Source of the DNA: Deltaproteobacteria bacterium
GTDB lineage: Bacteria > Desulfobacterota > Binatia > UBA9968
Length of the DNA: 64,000 bases
NCBI GenBank assembly: GCA_016874755.1
Contig: VGTH01000013.1
Coordinates: 53,233-117,232, forward strand
Direction of reading: 5' to 3'
Position numbers and translations under genes: made by a program. Below are positions 35,170 through 44,272 of the stretch, piece by piece. Every line of letters starts with the position of its first letter. The first letter of the stretch is position 1. A model generated the notes under the pieces. The model did no database searches, was not told the DNA's origin, and worked only from the letters and a program-made list of their open reading frames with translations.

Positions 35170-35652
35170 CTATCCAGCCGAGTCCGCGAAGAAACGGTTA
35201 TCTTCGATCGGCGGCACGGTCTTGTTTTCCGCCGAGTCCGCCAATAACGGCTTGCCATCCGGGCGGATACGCATTTCGACGCCGCCCTGCGGTTGGCCTT
35301 TGATGCCAGCGCCAACCCGGATCACGACGAGGTTTTCCTTGCCGGTGTTGTGATAGCGATAATAAGCGCCTTTGGGAATCATCACGCCCTGATATTTCTC
35401 CAGCTTCATCTCGTTGCCGTTTTCATCGAAGACGCTCATCTGGCCTTCGAGAACGATGAAGGAATGATCTTCGTCAAGGTGGCTGTGGATCTCGTTTTCA
35501 CCGCCTTCATAATTAATCTTGGTGTGAATCCACATATTCTCAGTCTCGGCGACAAGCTGAGTGATGCGGCCCTGTTTCATATAAGGCGTTCTCAGCGAGA
35601 ACTTTTGCGACTTCGGTTTTTCCGTCGGCGCGAGTTTTTTGGCTGCTTGCAT
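35170..35652 (-). CDS. cupin-domain protein
   Basis: 160 residues with a single beta-barrel cupin. The metal motif reads HSHLDEDHSFIVLEGQMSVF (His, His, Glu), with a second half YQGVMIPKGAYYRYHN carrying another His. It could be a metal-dependent dioxygenase, isomerase or sugar-binding sensor. It sits 29 bases downstream of the amidohydrolase gene on the same strand, so a shared pathway is likely. Substrate unknown. Confidence 0.88.
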   Translation of the reverse strand: MQAAKKLAPTEKPKSQKFSLRTPYMKQGRITQLVAETENMWIHTKINYEGGENEIHSHLDEDHSFIVLEGQMSVFDENGNEMKLEKYQGVMIPKGAYYRYHNTGKENLVVIRVGAGIKGQPQGGVEMRIRPDGKPLLADSAENKTVPPIEDNRFFADSAG

Positions 35653-35681
35653 GAGTATCTCCTCTCTAGAATTTAATTTCT

Positions 35682-36743
35682 TTAGGCGTTAACCCCGTCA
35701 ACCTTTAGATGATAAAGATCGAGCACGTTTTGCCGCACCACTTTGTCGATGATCGGTTTCGGCAAATGACCGAGCTCGTCCGCGATCACCTGGCGCGAAT
35801 GCGGCCAGGTCGAGGCGGCATGCGGGTAGTCGCTCGACCACATGAAATTGTCTTCGCCGAACCAGTCCATCATGCGGCCGCCCGCCGGGTCGCTAAAAAA
35901 GGTCGCGTAGACTTGGTCTTTGATATATTCGCTCGGCAGCTTCTTCATGTACGGCAGCGGCGCCTTGTGGCTGTGGCGGACGTAGTACTTGTCCCACTCG
36001 TGGGCATGGAAAGGAATCCACGCCACTTCATTTTCAACGTAAACGATCTTGAGCTTCGGAAATTTGGCCAACGGCCCACCGAAGACGAAATCGAATAGCG
36101 TGTTCGCCGCGTCGGTGAGTTTCTGGTTGACGGTCATCCGGTAAGTGTCCAAGCCGTGACGATCGAAACGGCTGTAGTTGAAACCGGTCAAGATGTGCAC
36201 GTTGACCGGCATGTCGAGCTCCGAGGCCGCTTCCCAGAATGGATTGTAATAGTCACTGGTAAACGGCAAATTTTCCGGCGGCACTTGCCAGATCATGCAG
36301 CCAATCATGCCGTTCTTTTTGCAGCGCTCCAGCTCTTTGATGGCGTTGGGGATGTTGTACATCGAGATGTTCGGGATGCCGAATAAACGGCCCGGCGCCC
36401 CTTTGCAGTAATCCATCATCCAATCGTTGGCGATCTGAAAGCAGGCCTCTTGCAGCTCGGCGTCTTCCAGACAGAACAAGCGCAACCCAAAGGTTGCATA
36501 AAGCACTTCCGCGCTGACGCCGTCAACCGCCATTTCATCCAAACGCGCCTTCGGGTCGTAGCCGCCGGGCTTCTCACCGACTGCGTTGCGCGGGGGAAAT
36601 TTCGGATACTTGGCGCGCAGGCTCGGGGTCAAGTTTTTGGTCCAAAGGTCTTCCGGCTCCATGATGTGGGAGTCGGAGGAGACGATCTTATCATTACCTA
36701 ATACCTGTTCCGCGGTACGTTTCACCGCAGCCGGCGTGGTCAT
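35682..36743 (-). CDS. ACMSD-like amidohydrolase/decarboxylase (Amidohydro_2)
   Basis: 353 residues, a metal-dependent TIM barrel. The first metal motif is SDSHIMEPEDLW near residue 24 (Asp-x-His). Later come PVNVHILTGFNY, WIPFHAHEWDKYYV and NFMWSSDYPHAASTWPHS with the catalytic Asp-His. The family includes ACMSD, gamma-resorcylate decarboxylase and 2-hydroxy-substituted aromatic decarboxylases. It heads a cupin-MOSC gene run on the minus strand. Two further family members lie at 47779 and 55418. GGAGG sits 6-8 bases before the ATG. Confidence 0.9.
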   Translation of the reverse strand: MTTPAAVKRTAEQVLGNDKIVSSDSHIMEPEDLWTKNLTPSLRAKYPKFPPRNAVGEKPGGYDPKARLDEMAVDGVSAEVLYATFGLRLFCLEDAELQEACFQIANDWMMDYCKGAPGRLFGIPNISMYNIPNAIKELERCKKNGMIGCMIWQVPPENLPFTSDYYNPFWEAASELDMPVNVHILTGFNYSRFDRHGLDTYRMTVNQKLTDAANTLFDFVFGGPLAKFPKLKIVYVENEVAWIPFHAHEWDKYYVRHSHKAPLPYMKKLPSEYIKDQVYATFFSDPAGGRMMDWFGEDNFMWSSDYPHAASTWPHSRQVIADELGHLPKPIIDKVVRQNVLDLYHLKVDGVNA

Positions 36744-36892
36744 AGGGAGGTCCTCCTGTGGATCATTGTTTAATACCCGATTCTTATGCCTTTTTTGCCG
36801 GTTTGTCTAGGGAAATACCGGCACCGCGGCGGCGGCGCGGAGCCAACCAGGATGGACATTGATAGTCGCATGGGTTAAACATTTTCGAGACC

Positions 36893-37735
36893 ATGAAAGC
36901 AACCAAGAGCATTTTCTGGAGCGTTTTTTTTCCGGCCATGGCATGGTGCGCGCTGCTGTTCGCCGCCGAAGCGCAAAACGCTTTCAACGAGGGCGTCAAG
37001 CATCACAAAGCTGGCAAACTCAAAGAAGCCATCGCCGCCTATGACCGAGCGATCAAAGCCGACGCCAAAGCGGCGGCAGCCTATCTCGCCCGCGGCACCG
37101 CCTACGCCAAGCTCGGCGAGACGTTTCAGGCGACCAAAGACTACGACGAAGCCTTGCGGCTCAACCCCGATTTGACCGACGCCTACTATTACCGCGCCAC
37201 TGCCTACGCCTCCGCCAAGCAGTATCAAACCGCCCTCAAAGACTATGATGAAGCGATCAAGCGCAACAACAAATTCATCGAAGCCTACAACAGCCGCGGT
37301 TCGGTTTACGCCAAGCTGGCGCAATTTGAAAAAGCGATTGCCGACTTCAACATGGGCATCAAACTGAATCCGAAAGACGCAGACACGTACGATGCCCGTG
37401 GTCTGGCGCACCGCCGTTTGGGCAAACAGGAGCTGGCGGTCCAAGACTACAGTGAAGCGATCAAGCTCAACCCAAAGAACCCTGAGACTTATAACAATCG
37501 GGCTAACAGCCAGACGCTCCTGGGGAAATTCGATCTCGCGCTGAAGGACTACGATGAAGCGCTCAAGCTCGACGGCAAGAATGCCAAGATCTACGCCAAC
37601 CGCGGCATGGTCAAGCTGCGCCAGGAAAATCGCGATGGCGCGCAGCAAGATTTCAAGAAAGCCGCCGAGCTCGACCCATCCCTGAAAGACAAGCTCGACT
37701 CCATGCTGACAATCGCGGCGACGGTAAAGAAATAA
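36893..37735 (+). CDS. secreted tetratricopeptide-repeat protein
   Basis: 280 residues. An N-terminal hydrophobic signal segment (IFWSVFFPAMAWCALLFAAE) is followed by about seven TPR units of 34 residues from residue 27 on, each with A-x-Y/A-x-x-R-G and D-Y-x-E-A-I/L-K-L-N-P motifs. TPR arrays scaffold protein complexes, probably in the periplasm here. Its TAA stop and the next gene's ATG overlap by one base (TAATG), so the two are translationally coupled. The partner is unknown. Confidence 0.9.
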   Translation: MKATKSIFWSVFFPAMAWCALLFAAEAQNAFNEGVKHHKAGKLKEAIAAYDRAIKADAKAAAAYLARGTAYAKLGETFQATKDYDEALRLNPDLTDAYYYRATAYASAKQYQTALKDYDEAIKRNNKFIEAYNSRGSVYAKLAQFEKAIADFNMGIKLNPKDADTYDARGLAHRRLGKQELAVQDYSEAIKLNPKNPETYNNRANSQTLLGKFDLALKDYDEALKLDGKNAKIYANRGMVKLRQENRDGAQQDFKKAAELDPSLKDKLDSMLTIAATVKK

Positions 37736-38835
37736 TGGCCAAAACCAACGTACGGTTTCTGCCGACCCTTCGCGGTTGGCTCCGCGCTCCCGGCTCACGA
37801 CTTTGCAGTGCCCTGAGCGCCGTGCTCTTTGCGCTTTCTCCGGCAACCGCCGCGCAAGTCGAAGAGCCGCTCAAAGTAGCCCTCGAATTGCACGATGCCG
37901 GCAAGATCAAAGAAGCGATCGTTCTCTATGACAATGTCATCAAGACCTACCCAAAAATGGCGGAAGCCTATTTCAATCGCGGCAACGCTTACTACGATCT
38001 TGGCCAAAACGAAGCCGCGGCCAAAGACTACAGCGAAGCGATTCGGTTAAACCCTAAAGATGCCGAGGCTTTTTACAATCGCGGCAACGCTCATCGCCGC
38101 CTCAAGCGCGATGCGCTGGCAATCAAAGATTACGACGCGGCGATCAAGCTCGCGCCCGACGACGGGCGCAGCTACGTCAACCGCGCCAGCTTGCACTTCG
38201 ACGCGCGCCGCTACGAAGACGCGTTCAAGGATTACAGTGAAGCGCTGCGCGTCAACCCCAAAGACGCCGATGCCCGCTACAACCGGGCGAATTGTTTGCT
38301 CGCCCTGAATAAAAAAGACGACGCGATCAAAGACTATGACGAAGCGATCCGGCTCGACGGCAAACTGGTCGATGCCTACTACAACCGCGGCATCGCCCAC
38401 GCCGATTCAAACAAATATGACAATGCCATTCGCGACTTCGATGACACCCTGCGCCTAAACCCAAAGCATGCCGAAGCCTACTACAATCGCGGGCTAGTCA
38501 AATCGCGAACCGGCAAGCGCGAAGCCGCCATCGAAGACTATAGCGAAGCGATCCGGCTCAACCCCAAGGACCCCGAAGCGCCGTTTAATCGTGCCCTCGC
38601 CTATCTGCAGTTGGAAAAGTTCGACTACGCCGCCCGCGATTTCAGTGAGGTCCTTCGCCTGCAGCCGAACAACGCCGAAGCCTATATCTACCGTGGCGTC
38701 ATGCGCATCCACCAAGGCAAGGACAAAGACGCCGAAGGCGATTTTCAAAAGGCATTTCAGCTGAACCCTGGGCTCAGAAAAAAAGTGCAACCGGCGATCG
38801 ACGAAGCGAAGGCTAAAGCTAAAGGAAAATCTTAA
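37735..38835 (+). CDS. tetratricopeptide-repeat protein
   Basis: 366 residues. A hydrophobic N-terminus (LCSALSAVLFALSPATAAQ) suggests a signal peptide, then about nine consecutive TPR units with the same consensus as the previous gene (A-Y-N-R-G-x-A, A-I-x-D-Y-x-E-A-I-R-L-N-P-K). The two TPR genes look like products of duplication with different repeat numbers. Overlap with the first gene's stop implies equimolar production. No partner domain at the ends. Confidence 0.9.
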   Translation: MAKTNVRFLPTLRGWLRAPGSRLCSALSAVLFALSPATAAQVEEPLKVALELHDAGKIKEAIVLYDNVIKTYPKMAEAYFNRGNAYYDLGQNEAAAKDYSEAIRLNPKDAEAFYNRGNAHRRLKRDALAIKDYDAAIKLAPDDGRSYVNRASLHFDARRYEDAFKDYSEALRVNPKDADARYNRANCLLALNKKDDAIKDYDEAIRLDGKLVDAYYNRGIAHADSNKYDNAIRDFDDTLRLNPKHAEAYYNRGLVKSRTGKREAAIEDYSEAIRLNPKDPEAPFNRALAYLQLEKFDYAARDFSEVLRLQPNNAEAYIYRGVMRIHQGKDKDAEGDFQKAFQLNPGLRKKVQPAIDEAKAKAKGKS

Positions 38836-38860
38836 AGAGGGTCTCTCCCCTACCAAGCCC

Positions 38861-39283
38861 ATGGCCGACGTCAATATCACCGCCGCGCTGATTGGCGGAG
38901 CGATGATTGGTTTCGCTTCCGTCATCTTGCTCGCATTCCACGGCCGTATCGCCGGTGTCTCCGGCATACTCGACGGCATCTTTAGCCACCGCTCGAAACG
39001 CGAAAAGCTTTGGCGATTTACATTCGTACTCGGCATCGTCGTCGGTGCCCACCTTTACACCTTTTTGCGTGGCACCCCACCCATGCAGCTGCAGGCCGAA
39101 CGGATTCCGCTGCTGCTCGCGGGCCTCTTGGTTGGCTTTGGCACCAAGTTGGGCTCGGGTTGCACGTCGGGGCACGGCGTTTGCGGATTGGCGCGCCGCT
39201 CGAAGCGTTCTTTAGTCGAGACCCTGACGTTCATGATTGTCGCGATGATTACAGTCTATCTGCGGCGCCATATTTCTTATTAA
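38861..39283 (+). CDS. YeeE/YedE-type transporter, first half (PmpA-like)
   Basis: 140 residues with about four TM segments and the sulfur-transport motif LVGFGTKLGSGCTSGHGVCG, whose cysteines are conserved in TsuA/YeeE thiosulfate transporters. Residues 1-140 cover one half of a usual single protein. It is paired with the next gene. Transport of thiosulfate or another sulfur species is inferred from the family. The start ATG follows the TPR gene by 25 bases. Confidence 0.85.
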   Translation: MADVNITAALIGGAMIGFASVILLAFHGRIAGVSGILDGIFSHRSKREKLWRFTFVLGIVVGAHLYTFLRGTPPMQLQAERIPLLLAGLLVGFGTKLGSGCTSGHGVCGLARRSKRSLVETLTFMIVAMITVYLRRHISY

Positions 39284-39293
39284 GCAGGTTATC

Positions 39294-39713
39294 GTGAGTA
39301 TTTTTATTGCGGGCGTCTTATTCGGCTTTGGACTGTCACTCGGCAAGATGACCGATCCAACTCGGGTGGTGGCCTTTCTCGACGTGACCGGCCGCTGGGA
39401 TGCGACTTTACTATTCGTCATGGGCGGCGCCCTCGGGGTCACCCTGCCGCTTTTTCCATTGGTCACGCGTCTGGGACAACCTTTCATTGCCGACCGTTTC
39501 TATTTCCCCAGCAATATTCGAGTCGATGGGCGCGTGGTTGCCGGCGCGATCATTTTCGGCGTCGGTTGGGGCGTCGCCGGCTTTTGCCCTGGGCCCGCGC
39601 TAGCGTCCCTGAGCACGGGCTCTCCGGCCGTGATCATGTTCGTGGTGATGATGGTTGTCGGCCAGTGGCTGGCCGGCGTTTTAGACCGGCTTTTTTTCCC
39701 TTCGAACCGCTGA
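39294..39713 (+). CDS. YeeE/YedE-type transporter, second half (DUF6691/PmpB-like)
   Basis: 139 residues, GTG start. It has the LFGFGLSLGKMTDPTRVVAF motif followed by about four membrane segments and WGVAGFCPGPALASLSTG, whose Cys pairs with the motif in the preceding protein. It follows the first half by 10 bases. The two presumably form one channel for a sulfur compound. No sulfur-oxidation genes are nearby. Confidence 0.87.
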   Translation: MSIFIAGVLFGFGLSLGKMTDPTRVVAFLDVTGRWDATLLFVMGGALGVTLPLFPLVTRLGQPFIADRFYFPSNIRVDGRVVAGAIIFGVGWGVAGFCPGPALASLSTGSPAVIMFVVMMVVGQWLAGVLDRLFFPSNR

Positions 39714-39817
39714 TAACGATTCGCATATTTCCTGCAAGTTCCACTGCCTTGAAATGGCGCGCCCGATAAGCCATTCATGGCCCATGGCCATGAATGTTTC
39801 CGTCATCGAGTATCGCC

Positions 39818-40939
39818 ATGGGTGAGACCCGCGTCGATCTCCGCCACTTGCTTGAGGACCTGCGCGACGCCTATCCCGGCTCCATCGAGGAGACCATCCT
39901 TACCGAAATTGTCGCCAACTCGCTCGACTCAGGGGCGACGCAGATTCGTTTCGATTGCGATACCGCGCAGCGCACGATGACCGCCATCGACAACGGCTCG
40001 GGCATGCAGCGGCGCGACCTGGCGCGCTACCATGACATCGCCTCGAGCACCAAGACCCGCGGCGAAGGCATCGGCTTTGCCGGCGTGGGCATCAAGCTGG
40101 GCTTGCTCGTCTGCGAGGAGGTGCTCACGGAAACCCGGCGGGGTGCAAACCATGTGGCCACCACCTGGCACATGGCTTCACGCCACCGCGCGCCATGGAA
40201 GTGGACGCCGGCGCCCGGCATGGTCGCCGAGCGCGGCACCGCCGTGCGTTTGACCGTTGATAACGCGCTGTCGCCGCTGCTCGATCCCGGTTTCTTGGAA
40301 GGAACGCTGCGCCGCCACTTTCAACCGTTGCTCGATCCAGCTTTCGATCAATCCCTCGCGCCCCACTATCCGAAAGGCATCGCGATCGCGATCAACGGCC
40401 GAACACTGGAAAAACAACCCTGGCAAGCGCCGCTACAAGCGCCGTTGGAAATTCGTCTGATGCGCAAGCGCAAGCCTTCGGCTTTTGGCTATTTGCTGCG
40501 TGACGATGCGGCTCTGCCGGAGGAGCGGCGCGGTTTGGCGATCAGCACCTACGGCAAAGTGATTCGCCGCGGCTGGGATTGGCTCGGCATGACACCATCG
40601 ACACCCGAGCGCGTCGGCGGCCTGATCGAAGTGCCCGACCTGGCGGCCTGCTTGACACTGAACAAAGGCGATTTCATCCGCGTCGGCCCGCGTGGCGCGA
40701 CTTACCTGGGTTTTCGCAAAGCGATTCAAGAAGCGGTGGCGCGCCAGCTCGGCGCCTGGGGCGACGAGCGCGGCAGTGTCGAAGAAGCGCCGCCGAAAGA
40801 AGTGCGGCCGCTGCAGCGCGATCTTGCCCAAGTGCTCGAAGATTTGGCGCTGGACTTCCCGTTGCTCGCCTCCCTGGTTGAACAGCGCGCCGGGGGGGCA
40901 AAAACGTTTACCGCTCGGCACCGGGGCGAAAATTCTTGA
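39818..40939 (+). CDS. GHKL-type ATPase domain protein (HSP90/MutL-like HATPase), frameshifted C-terminus
   Basis: The visible product begins MGETRVDLRHLLEDLRDAYP and has the Bergerat ATP fold: the Asn box EIVANSLDSGATQI, the G1 box IDNGSGMQRRDL and the G2-like FAGVGIKLGL. An in-frame ATG 24 bases upstream is less likely. The frame breaks at a run of seven G (40892-40898), and the product then ends at 40939. With one base fewer, translation would continue as SLVEQRAGGQKRLPLGTGAK and on to 41411. The rest of the domain suggests a DNA-repair- or chaperone-like ATPase of unknown role. Confidence 0.75.
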   Translation: MGETRVDLRHLLEDLRDAYPGSIEETILTEIVANSLDSGATQIRFDCDTAQRTMTAIDNGSGMQRRDLARYHDIASSTKTRGEGIGFAGVGIKLGLLVCEEVLTETRRGANHVATTWHMASRHRAPWKWTPAPGMVAERGTAVRLTVDNALSPLLDPGFLEGTLRRHFQPLLDPAFDQSLAPHYPKGIAIAINGRTLEKQPWQAPLQAPLEIRLMRKRKPSAFGYLLRDDAALPEERRGLAISTYGKVIRRGWDWLGMTPSTPERVGGLIEVPDLAACLTLNKGDFIRVGPRGATYLGFRKAIQEAVARQLGAWGDERGSVEEAPPKEVRPLQRDLAQVLEDLALDFPLLASLVEQRAGGAKTFTARHRGENS

Positions 40940-41411
40940 CGGCGCGAGTCTAGTTGCCGCGTCTGTTATGGAACAGGCAGAAAGCTACGGCAGCACACCA
41001 CCACCAAGTGGTGGCAGCACCACCGGTAATTCGGCCCCTCTCCCGCCGGCAAAACAAACGACGTCTTCACTGCAACCCGATGCCAATGGCAATTCGATCA
41101 TGCTCACCGGCCAGTCCGGACCCCGCCGGCCGGCCCATTACGGGCTCGACATTCAATTTGACGATCGCCCCGACGATCCGGAAATGGGCCGCCTGGTCGA
41201 ATCGACTGTGTGGATCAACCGCGCCCATCCCGCCTATCGGCGCGCCCTGGCGTCGCGGTCGATCGGGTATCATATTGCGCTCGCCGTGGCGCTGGCACTC
41301 GCGCCACTGGCGGTGGAATCGGCCCATGAGCACGGCTTCGTTACGACTTTTTTATCGCGTTGGGGCGAAGCGCTGGACAAACCGAGCGGACGAAAAAAAT
41401 CGGCCCACTGA
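40899..41411 (+). pseudogene. frameshifted C-terminal part of the GHKL ATPase gene
   Basis: Open in the +1 frame from the G-run onward, this 170-codon stretch has natural codon use. It reads ILDGASLVAASVMEQAESYG, then ANGNSIMLTGQSGP, then FDDRPDDPEMGRLVESTVWI, then HPAYRRALASRSIGYHIALA, and ends with an amphipathic helix. There is no start of its own, so it is the original C-terminus. Whether the G7 run is a real mutation, a programmed slippery site or an assembly error is unresolved. Confidence 0.65.
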
Positions 41412-41416
41412 AAGAA

Positions 41417-41499
41417 TCACCACGAAGGACACGCAGTCCGGAAAAAATATTTTGCTTGTTTCTTTTCTTACCTTCGTGATCTTCGCGCCTTCGTGGTGA
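41417..41499. repeat. 'TCACCACGAAGG/CCTTCGTGGTGA' inverted repeat
   Basis: TCACCACGAAGG at 41417-41428 and CCTTCGTGGTGA at 41488-41499 are perfect 12-base arms. The loop contains CTTACCTTCGTGATCTTCGC. Right before the Tgt gene; possible regulatory or terminator stem. Confidence 0.65.
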
Positions 41500-41509
41500 A
41501 AATCGAATT

Positions 41510-43525
41510 TTGCAATTTACCCTTGAAAAAGAGTCCTCCCTATCCGACGCGCGCGCCGGCACTTTGCACACCGCACATGGTGTCATTGAAACGCCGGTTT
41601 TCATGCCCGTGGCGACGCAAGCCACCGTCAAAGGCCAGACCGTCGACACGCTGAAGCAAACCGGCAGTCAGATACTGCTCGCCAACACCTATCACTTGTT
41701 GCTTCGCCCTGGCCGTGAGGTTTTCGAAAAATTCGGCGGCATTCACCGTTTCATGAACTGGGATGGGCCGGTGCTCACCGACTCGGGAGGCTATCAAATT
41801 TTTTCTCTGCCCCACGCGCGCCAGATGGACGAAAGCGGCGCGCGCTTTCGAAGCTACGTGGACGGCAAGACTCACATGCTATCGCCCGAGTCGAGCATCG
41901 CCATACAGCAAGCCATGGGCAGCGATATCATGATGGTCCTCGACCAGTGCATCCCCTCCACCGCGTCCCACGCGCACGCGAAAGCGGCAATGGAGCTTAC
42001 CCGTCGCTGGGCGGAACGTAGTTTGCGCGCGCGCAGCAATCCTGACCAAGCGCTGTTCGGCATAATTCAAGGCGCTTGCCATGCCGATCTGCGCCGACAG
42101 AGTGTCGCCGCTTTGCGCCAACTGCCGTTCGATGGCTTGGCCATTGGCGGTCTCGCGGTCGGCGAAACCGCCAGCCAGTGCTATGAGATGACCGAGTTGG
42201 TCACTAGCGAATTGCCGAAACAGCTGCCGCGCTATCTCATGGGCGTCGGCACGCCCAGCGATCTGCTCGAATGCGTCCACAGAGGCATCGACATGTTCGA
42301 CTGCATCATACCATCGCAACTGGCGCAGCGTGGCGTGGCCTTCACTTCGCGCGGCAAGTTGCAGCTGCGCCGCACCGTCTATCGGCTGAGCGACCAATCG
42401 CTCGATCACGATTGCCGCTGTCTGACTTGCCGCCACTACTCGCGCGCCTACCTGCATCACCTGATCAAGACTGATGAAGTTCTCGGCTGGCATCTGCTGG
42501 GGCAGCACAACCTGACTTTCTATCACCGGCTCATGAGCGACATGCGCGCGAGCATTCTGCGCGGCGACTTCGCCGCATTCTATCGCAGCAAAACCAGCGA
42601 GTTACTGCTAACCGATGGCGACCATCCAACGCGCACGCCGCGCAAACCCAAGACCGCAAAAACACCGAGCTTAGGCGATTACGAAATCTACAAATCGCCG
42701 CAGGGATTCTTCAGCATCAAGCAAAAAAGCTCCGGCGAAGTCATGCATTCGGTCACCCCGCCAAGCGAAGAAGCAAACACGCTATACATCGAGCAATCGG
42801 CGCTGGCGCAGCGCTTAACTGACCCAGGGCTGGTGGATCGGGAGCTGATCATCTGGGACGTCGGACTTGGCGCGGCCACCAATGCGATGGCGGTCGTGCA
42901 CTGCTTCGAAAATCAGGGCGCGGTTGACGCGCTGCGCGCCGTCAGATTGTTTAGCTTCGAGCAGGATTGCGATCCGCTAAAGCTGGCACTCAAACATTCC
43001 GGCAACTTTCCGCACCTTTGGCACAGCGCCCCGGCGGCGCTCCTGGGGCACGGCAGATGGACACACGACAACGGGCAATTACTTTGGGAATTGATCGCCG
43101 GCGATTTCTCCGACTCCATAGCGTCAGCAGAACCACCCGATTTGATCTTCTACGATCCGTTTTCTTACAAGAGCGACAACCAGCTGTGGACGGGCACAAT
43201 CTTCGCCAAAATTTTTCGCCAATGCGCCGGAAAAAATACCGAGCTTTACACCTACTCCGCCTCGACACTTGTACGCGCCGCGCTATTGAGCGCTGGCTTC
43301 TTCGTTGCGCAGGGCATCGGCACCGGTCCTAAAACGGAAACCACCGTCGCTTTCAATCGAGCCGACGGCGCTGGGCTCCATCCGCTTAGACCAAGACTAT
43401 TGGGCCCCGAATGGCTCCAGCGTTGGCACCGCAGCAGCGCCCAAGTTCCTACTGAGTTGGCGGCCGACGCCCGGCGTGAGATTATCGCGCGGATCGAAGG
43501 CCATCGACAATTTTCGGCGGGGTGA
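41510..43525 (+). CDS. tgt: tRNA-guanine transglycosylase fused to MnmC-like methyltransferase domain
   Basis: 671 residues. The N-terminal 350 residues form a bacterial Tgt: ANTYHLLLRPGREV, DSGGYQIFSL (Asp91), GVGTPSDLLECVHRGIDMFD with the nucleophile Asp264, a zinc site Cys302-Cys304-Cys307-His333, and FTSRGKLQLRR. It replaces G34 by a 7-deazaguanine in tRNAs. The C-terminal 290 residues resemble the MnmC-type/DUF752 methyltransferase: IWDVGLGAATNAMAVVHCFE, LFSFEQDCDPLKLAL, LIFYDPFSYKSDNQLWT, LYTYSASTLVRAALLSAGFF. This domain makes mnm5U34. The start is TTG; a duplex wobble-base modification enzyme is inferred. Confidence 0.88.
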   Translation: MQFTLEKESSLSDARAGTLHTAHGVIETPVFMPVATQATVKGQTVDTLKQTGSQILLANTYHLLLRPGREVFEKFGGIHRFMNWDGPVLTDSGGYQIFSLPHARQMDESGARFRSYVDGKTHMLSPESSIAIQQAMGSDIMMVLDQCIPSTASHAHAKAAMELTRRWAERSLRARSNPDQALFGIIQGACHADLRRQSVAALRQLPFDGLAIGGLAVGETASQCYEMTELVTSELPKQLPRYLMGVGTPSDLLECVHRGIDMFDCIIPSQLAQRGVAFTSRGKLQLRRTVYRLSDQSLDHDCRCLTCRHYSRAYLHHLIKTDEVLGWHLLGQHNLTFYHRLMSDMRASILRGDFAAFYRSKTSELLLTDGDHPTRTPRKPKTAKTPSLGDYEIYKSPQGFFSIKQKSSGEVMHSVTPPSEEANTLYIEQSALAQRLTDPGLVDRELIIWDVGLGAATNAMAVVHCFENQGAVDALRAVRLFSFEQDCDPLKLALKHSGNFPHLWHSAPAALLGHGRWTHDNGQLLWELIAGDFSDSIASAEPPDLIFYDPFSYKSDNQLWTGTIFAKIFRQCAGKNTELYTYSASTLVRAALLSAGFFVAQGIGTGPKTETTVAFNRADGAGLHPLRPRLLGPEWLQRWHRSSAQVPTELAADARREIIARIEGHRQFSAG

Positions 43526-43639
43526 TTGCTTCCTCTTCCTGACATCGTGTAAATGCTACAGGAATCGCTCCCAACTTCGAGGTTCTGATAGGGCGACGGA
43601 CCCTCGCCCCGAGAGGTTAGTTTCGAAGGAGAAAACGCA

Positions 43640-44245
43640 TTGAAGTATAAGCGCTATCTTGGCCTCGTTCTCGTTGCAATGTTACCGCTCGCCGGTTGCG
43701 CAACAACCTACATCAAGCCGTCCACGGTCCACAACCCCGCTCCGGCCGAAAGGCTCTCAGCGTTCGGAAGCTTTGAGCTGCAGCGTGTCGCCCTGAGCGA
43801 CAGCTATTCCGATCATGAGGCAAACCTGAAAGCGGCGGCGAAGATCCAAGAATACTTCGATACCGACATCACCCCGATCGTCGCGGGCTGGAATCGCAAA
43901 GCCCCGCAAAGCCCTTCGGTGCGGACGATAGTTATCGAGCCAAGAATCGAGCACATCAAATTCATCGGCGGCGCGGCGAGATTTTGGGCCGGGCCGCTGG
44001 CCGGCAGTTCTGCCGTGCTCATGAAGATCAAATACACCGACAAGGCATCGGGCAAGCTCATCGCCGAGCCGGAGTTTCTTCAGCGCGCCGCCAGCTGGAG
44101 CGGCGCCGTCACCGTGGGCGGACAGGACAACGCAATGCTCAGCCGCATCGTCACACTGGTCGCGGATTACACCAAGCGCAACTACGATGCCGCGGTCGGC
44201 GGCCCGAGCGGAGCACCGCAAGAGTTGGTCAACGCGACTCGCTGA
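43640..44245 (+). CDS. outer-membrane lipoprotein-like protein (DUF4410-like)
   Basis: 201 residues with a lipobox LAGC near residue 20 (LGLVLVAMLPLAGCATTYIK), so the mature protein starts at Cys and is lipid-anchored. The rest has YIKPSTVHNPAPAERLSAFG, then VRTIVIEPRIEHIKFIGGAA and RIVTLVADYTKRNYDAA. This pattern is similar to DUF4410-like proteins. The TTG start has GAAGGAG 9 bases upstream. Function unknown. Confidence 0.78.
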   Translation: MKYKRYLGLVLVAMLPLAGCATTYIKPSTVHNPAPAERLSAFGSFELQRVALSDSYSDHEANLKAAAKIQEYFDTDITPIVAGWNRKAPQSPSVRTIVIEPRIEHIKFIGGAARFWAGPLAGSSAVLMKIKYTDKASGKLIAEPEFLQRAASWSGAVTVGGQDNAMLSRIVTLVADYTKRNYDAAVGGPSGAPQELVNATR

Positions 44246-44272
44246 AGGTGCGCCTGTGCCCGTGAAAATCGT

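Noticed and set aside
36875..37846. Minus-strand open frame opposite the first TPR gene
   Set aside because: The sense gene has regular TPR units; the antisense frame is an artefact of the repeat periodicity.
36980..38800. Repetitive DNA in the TPR genes considered as a CRISPR or tandem repeat array
   Set aside because: The periodicity of about 102 bases is the 34-codon TPR unit in a single reading frame. There are no conserved direct repeats with unique spacers.
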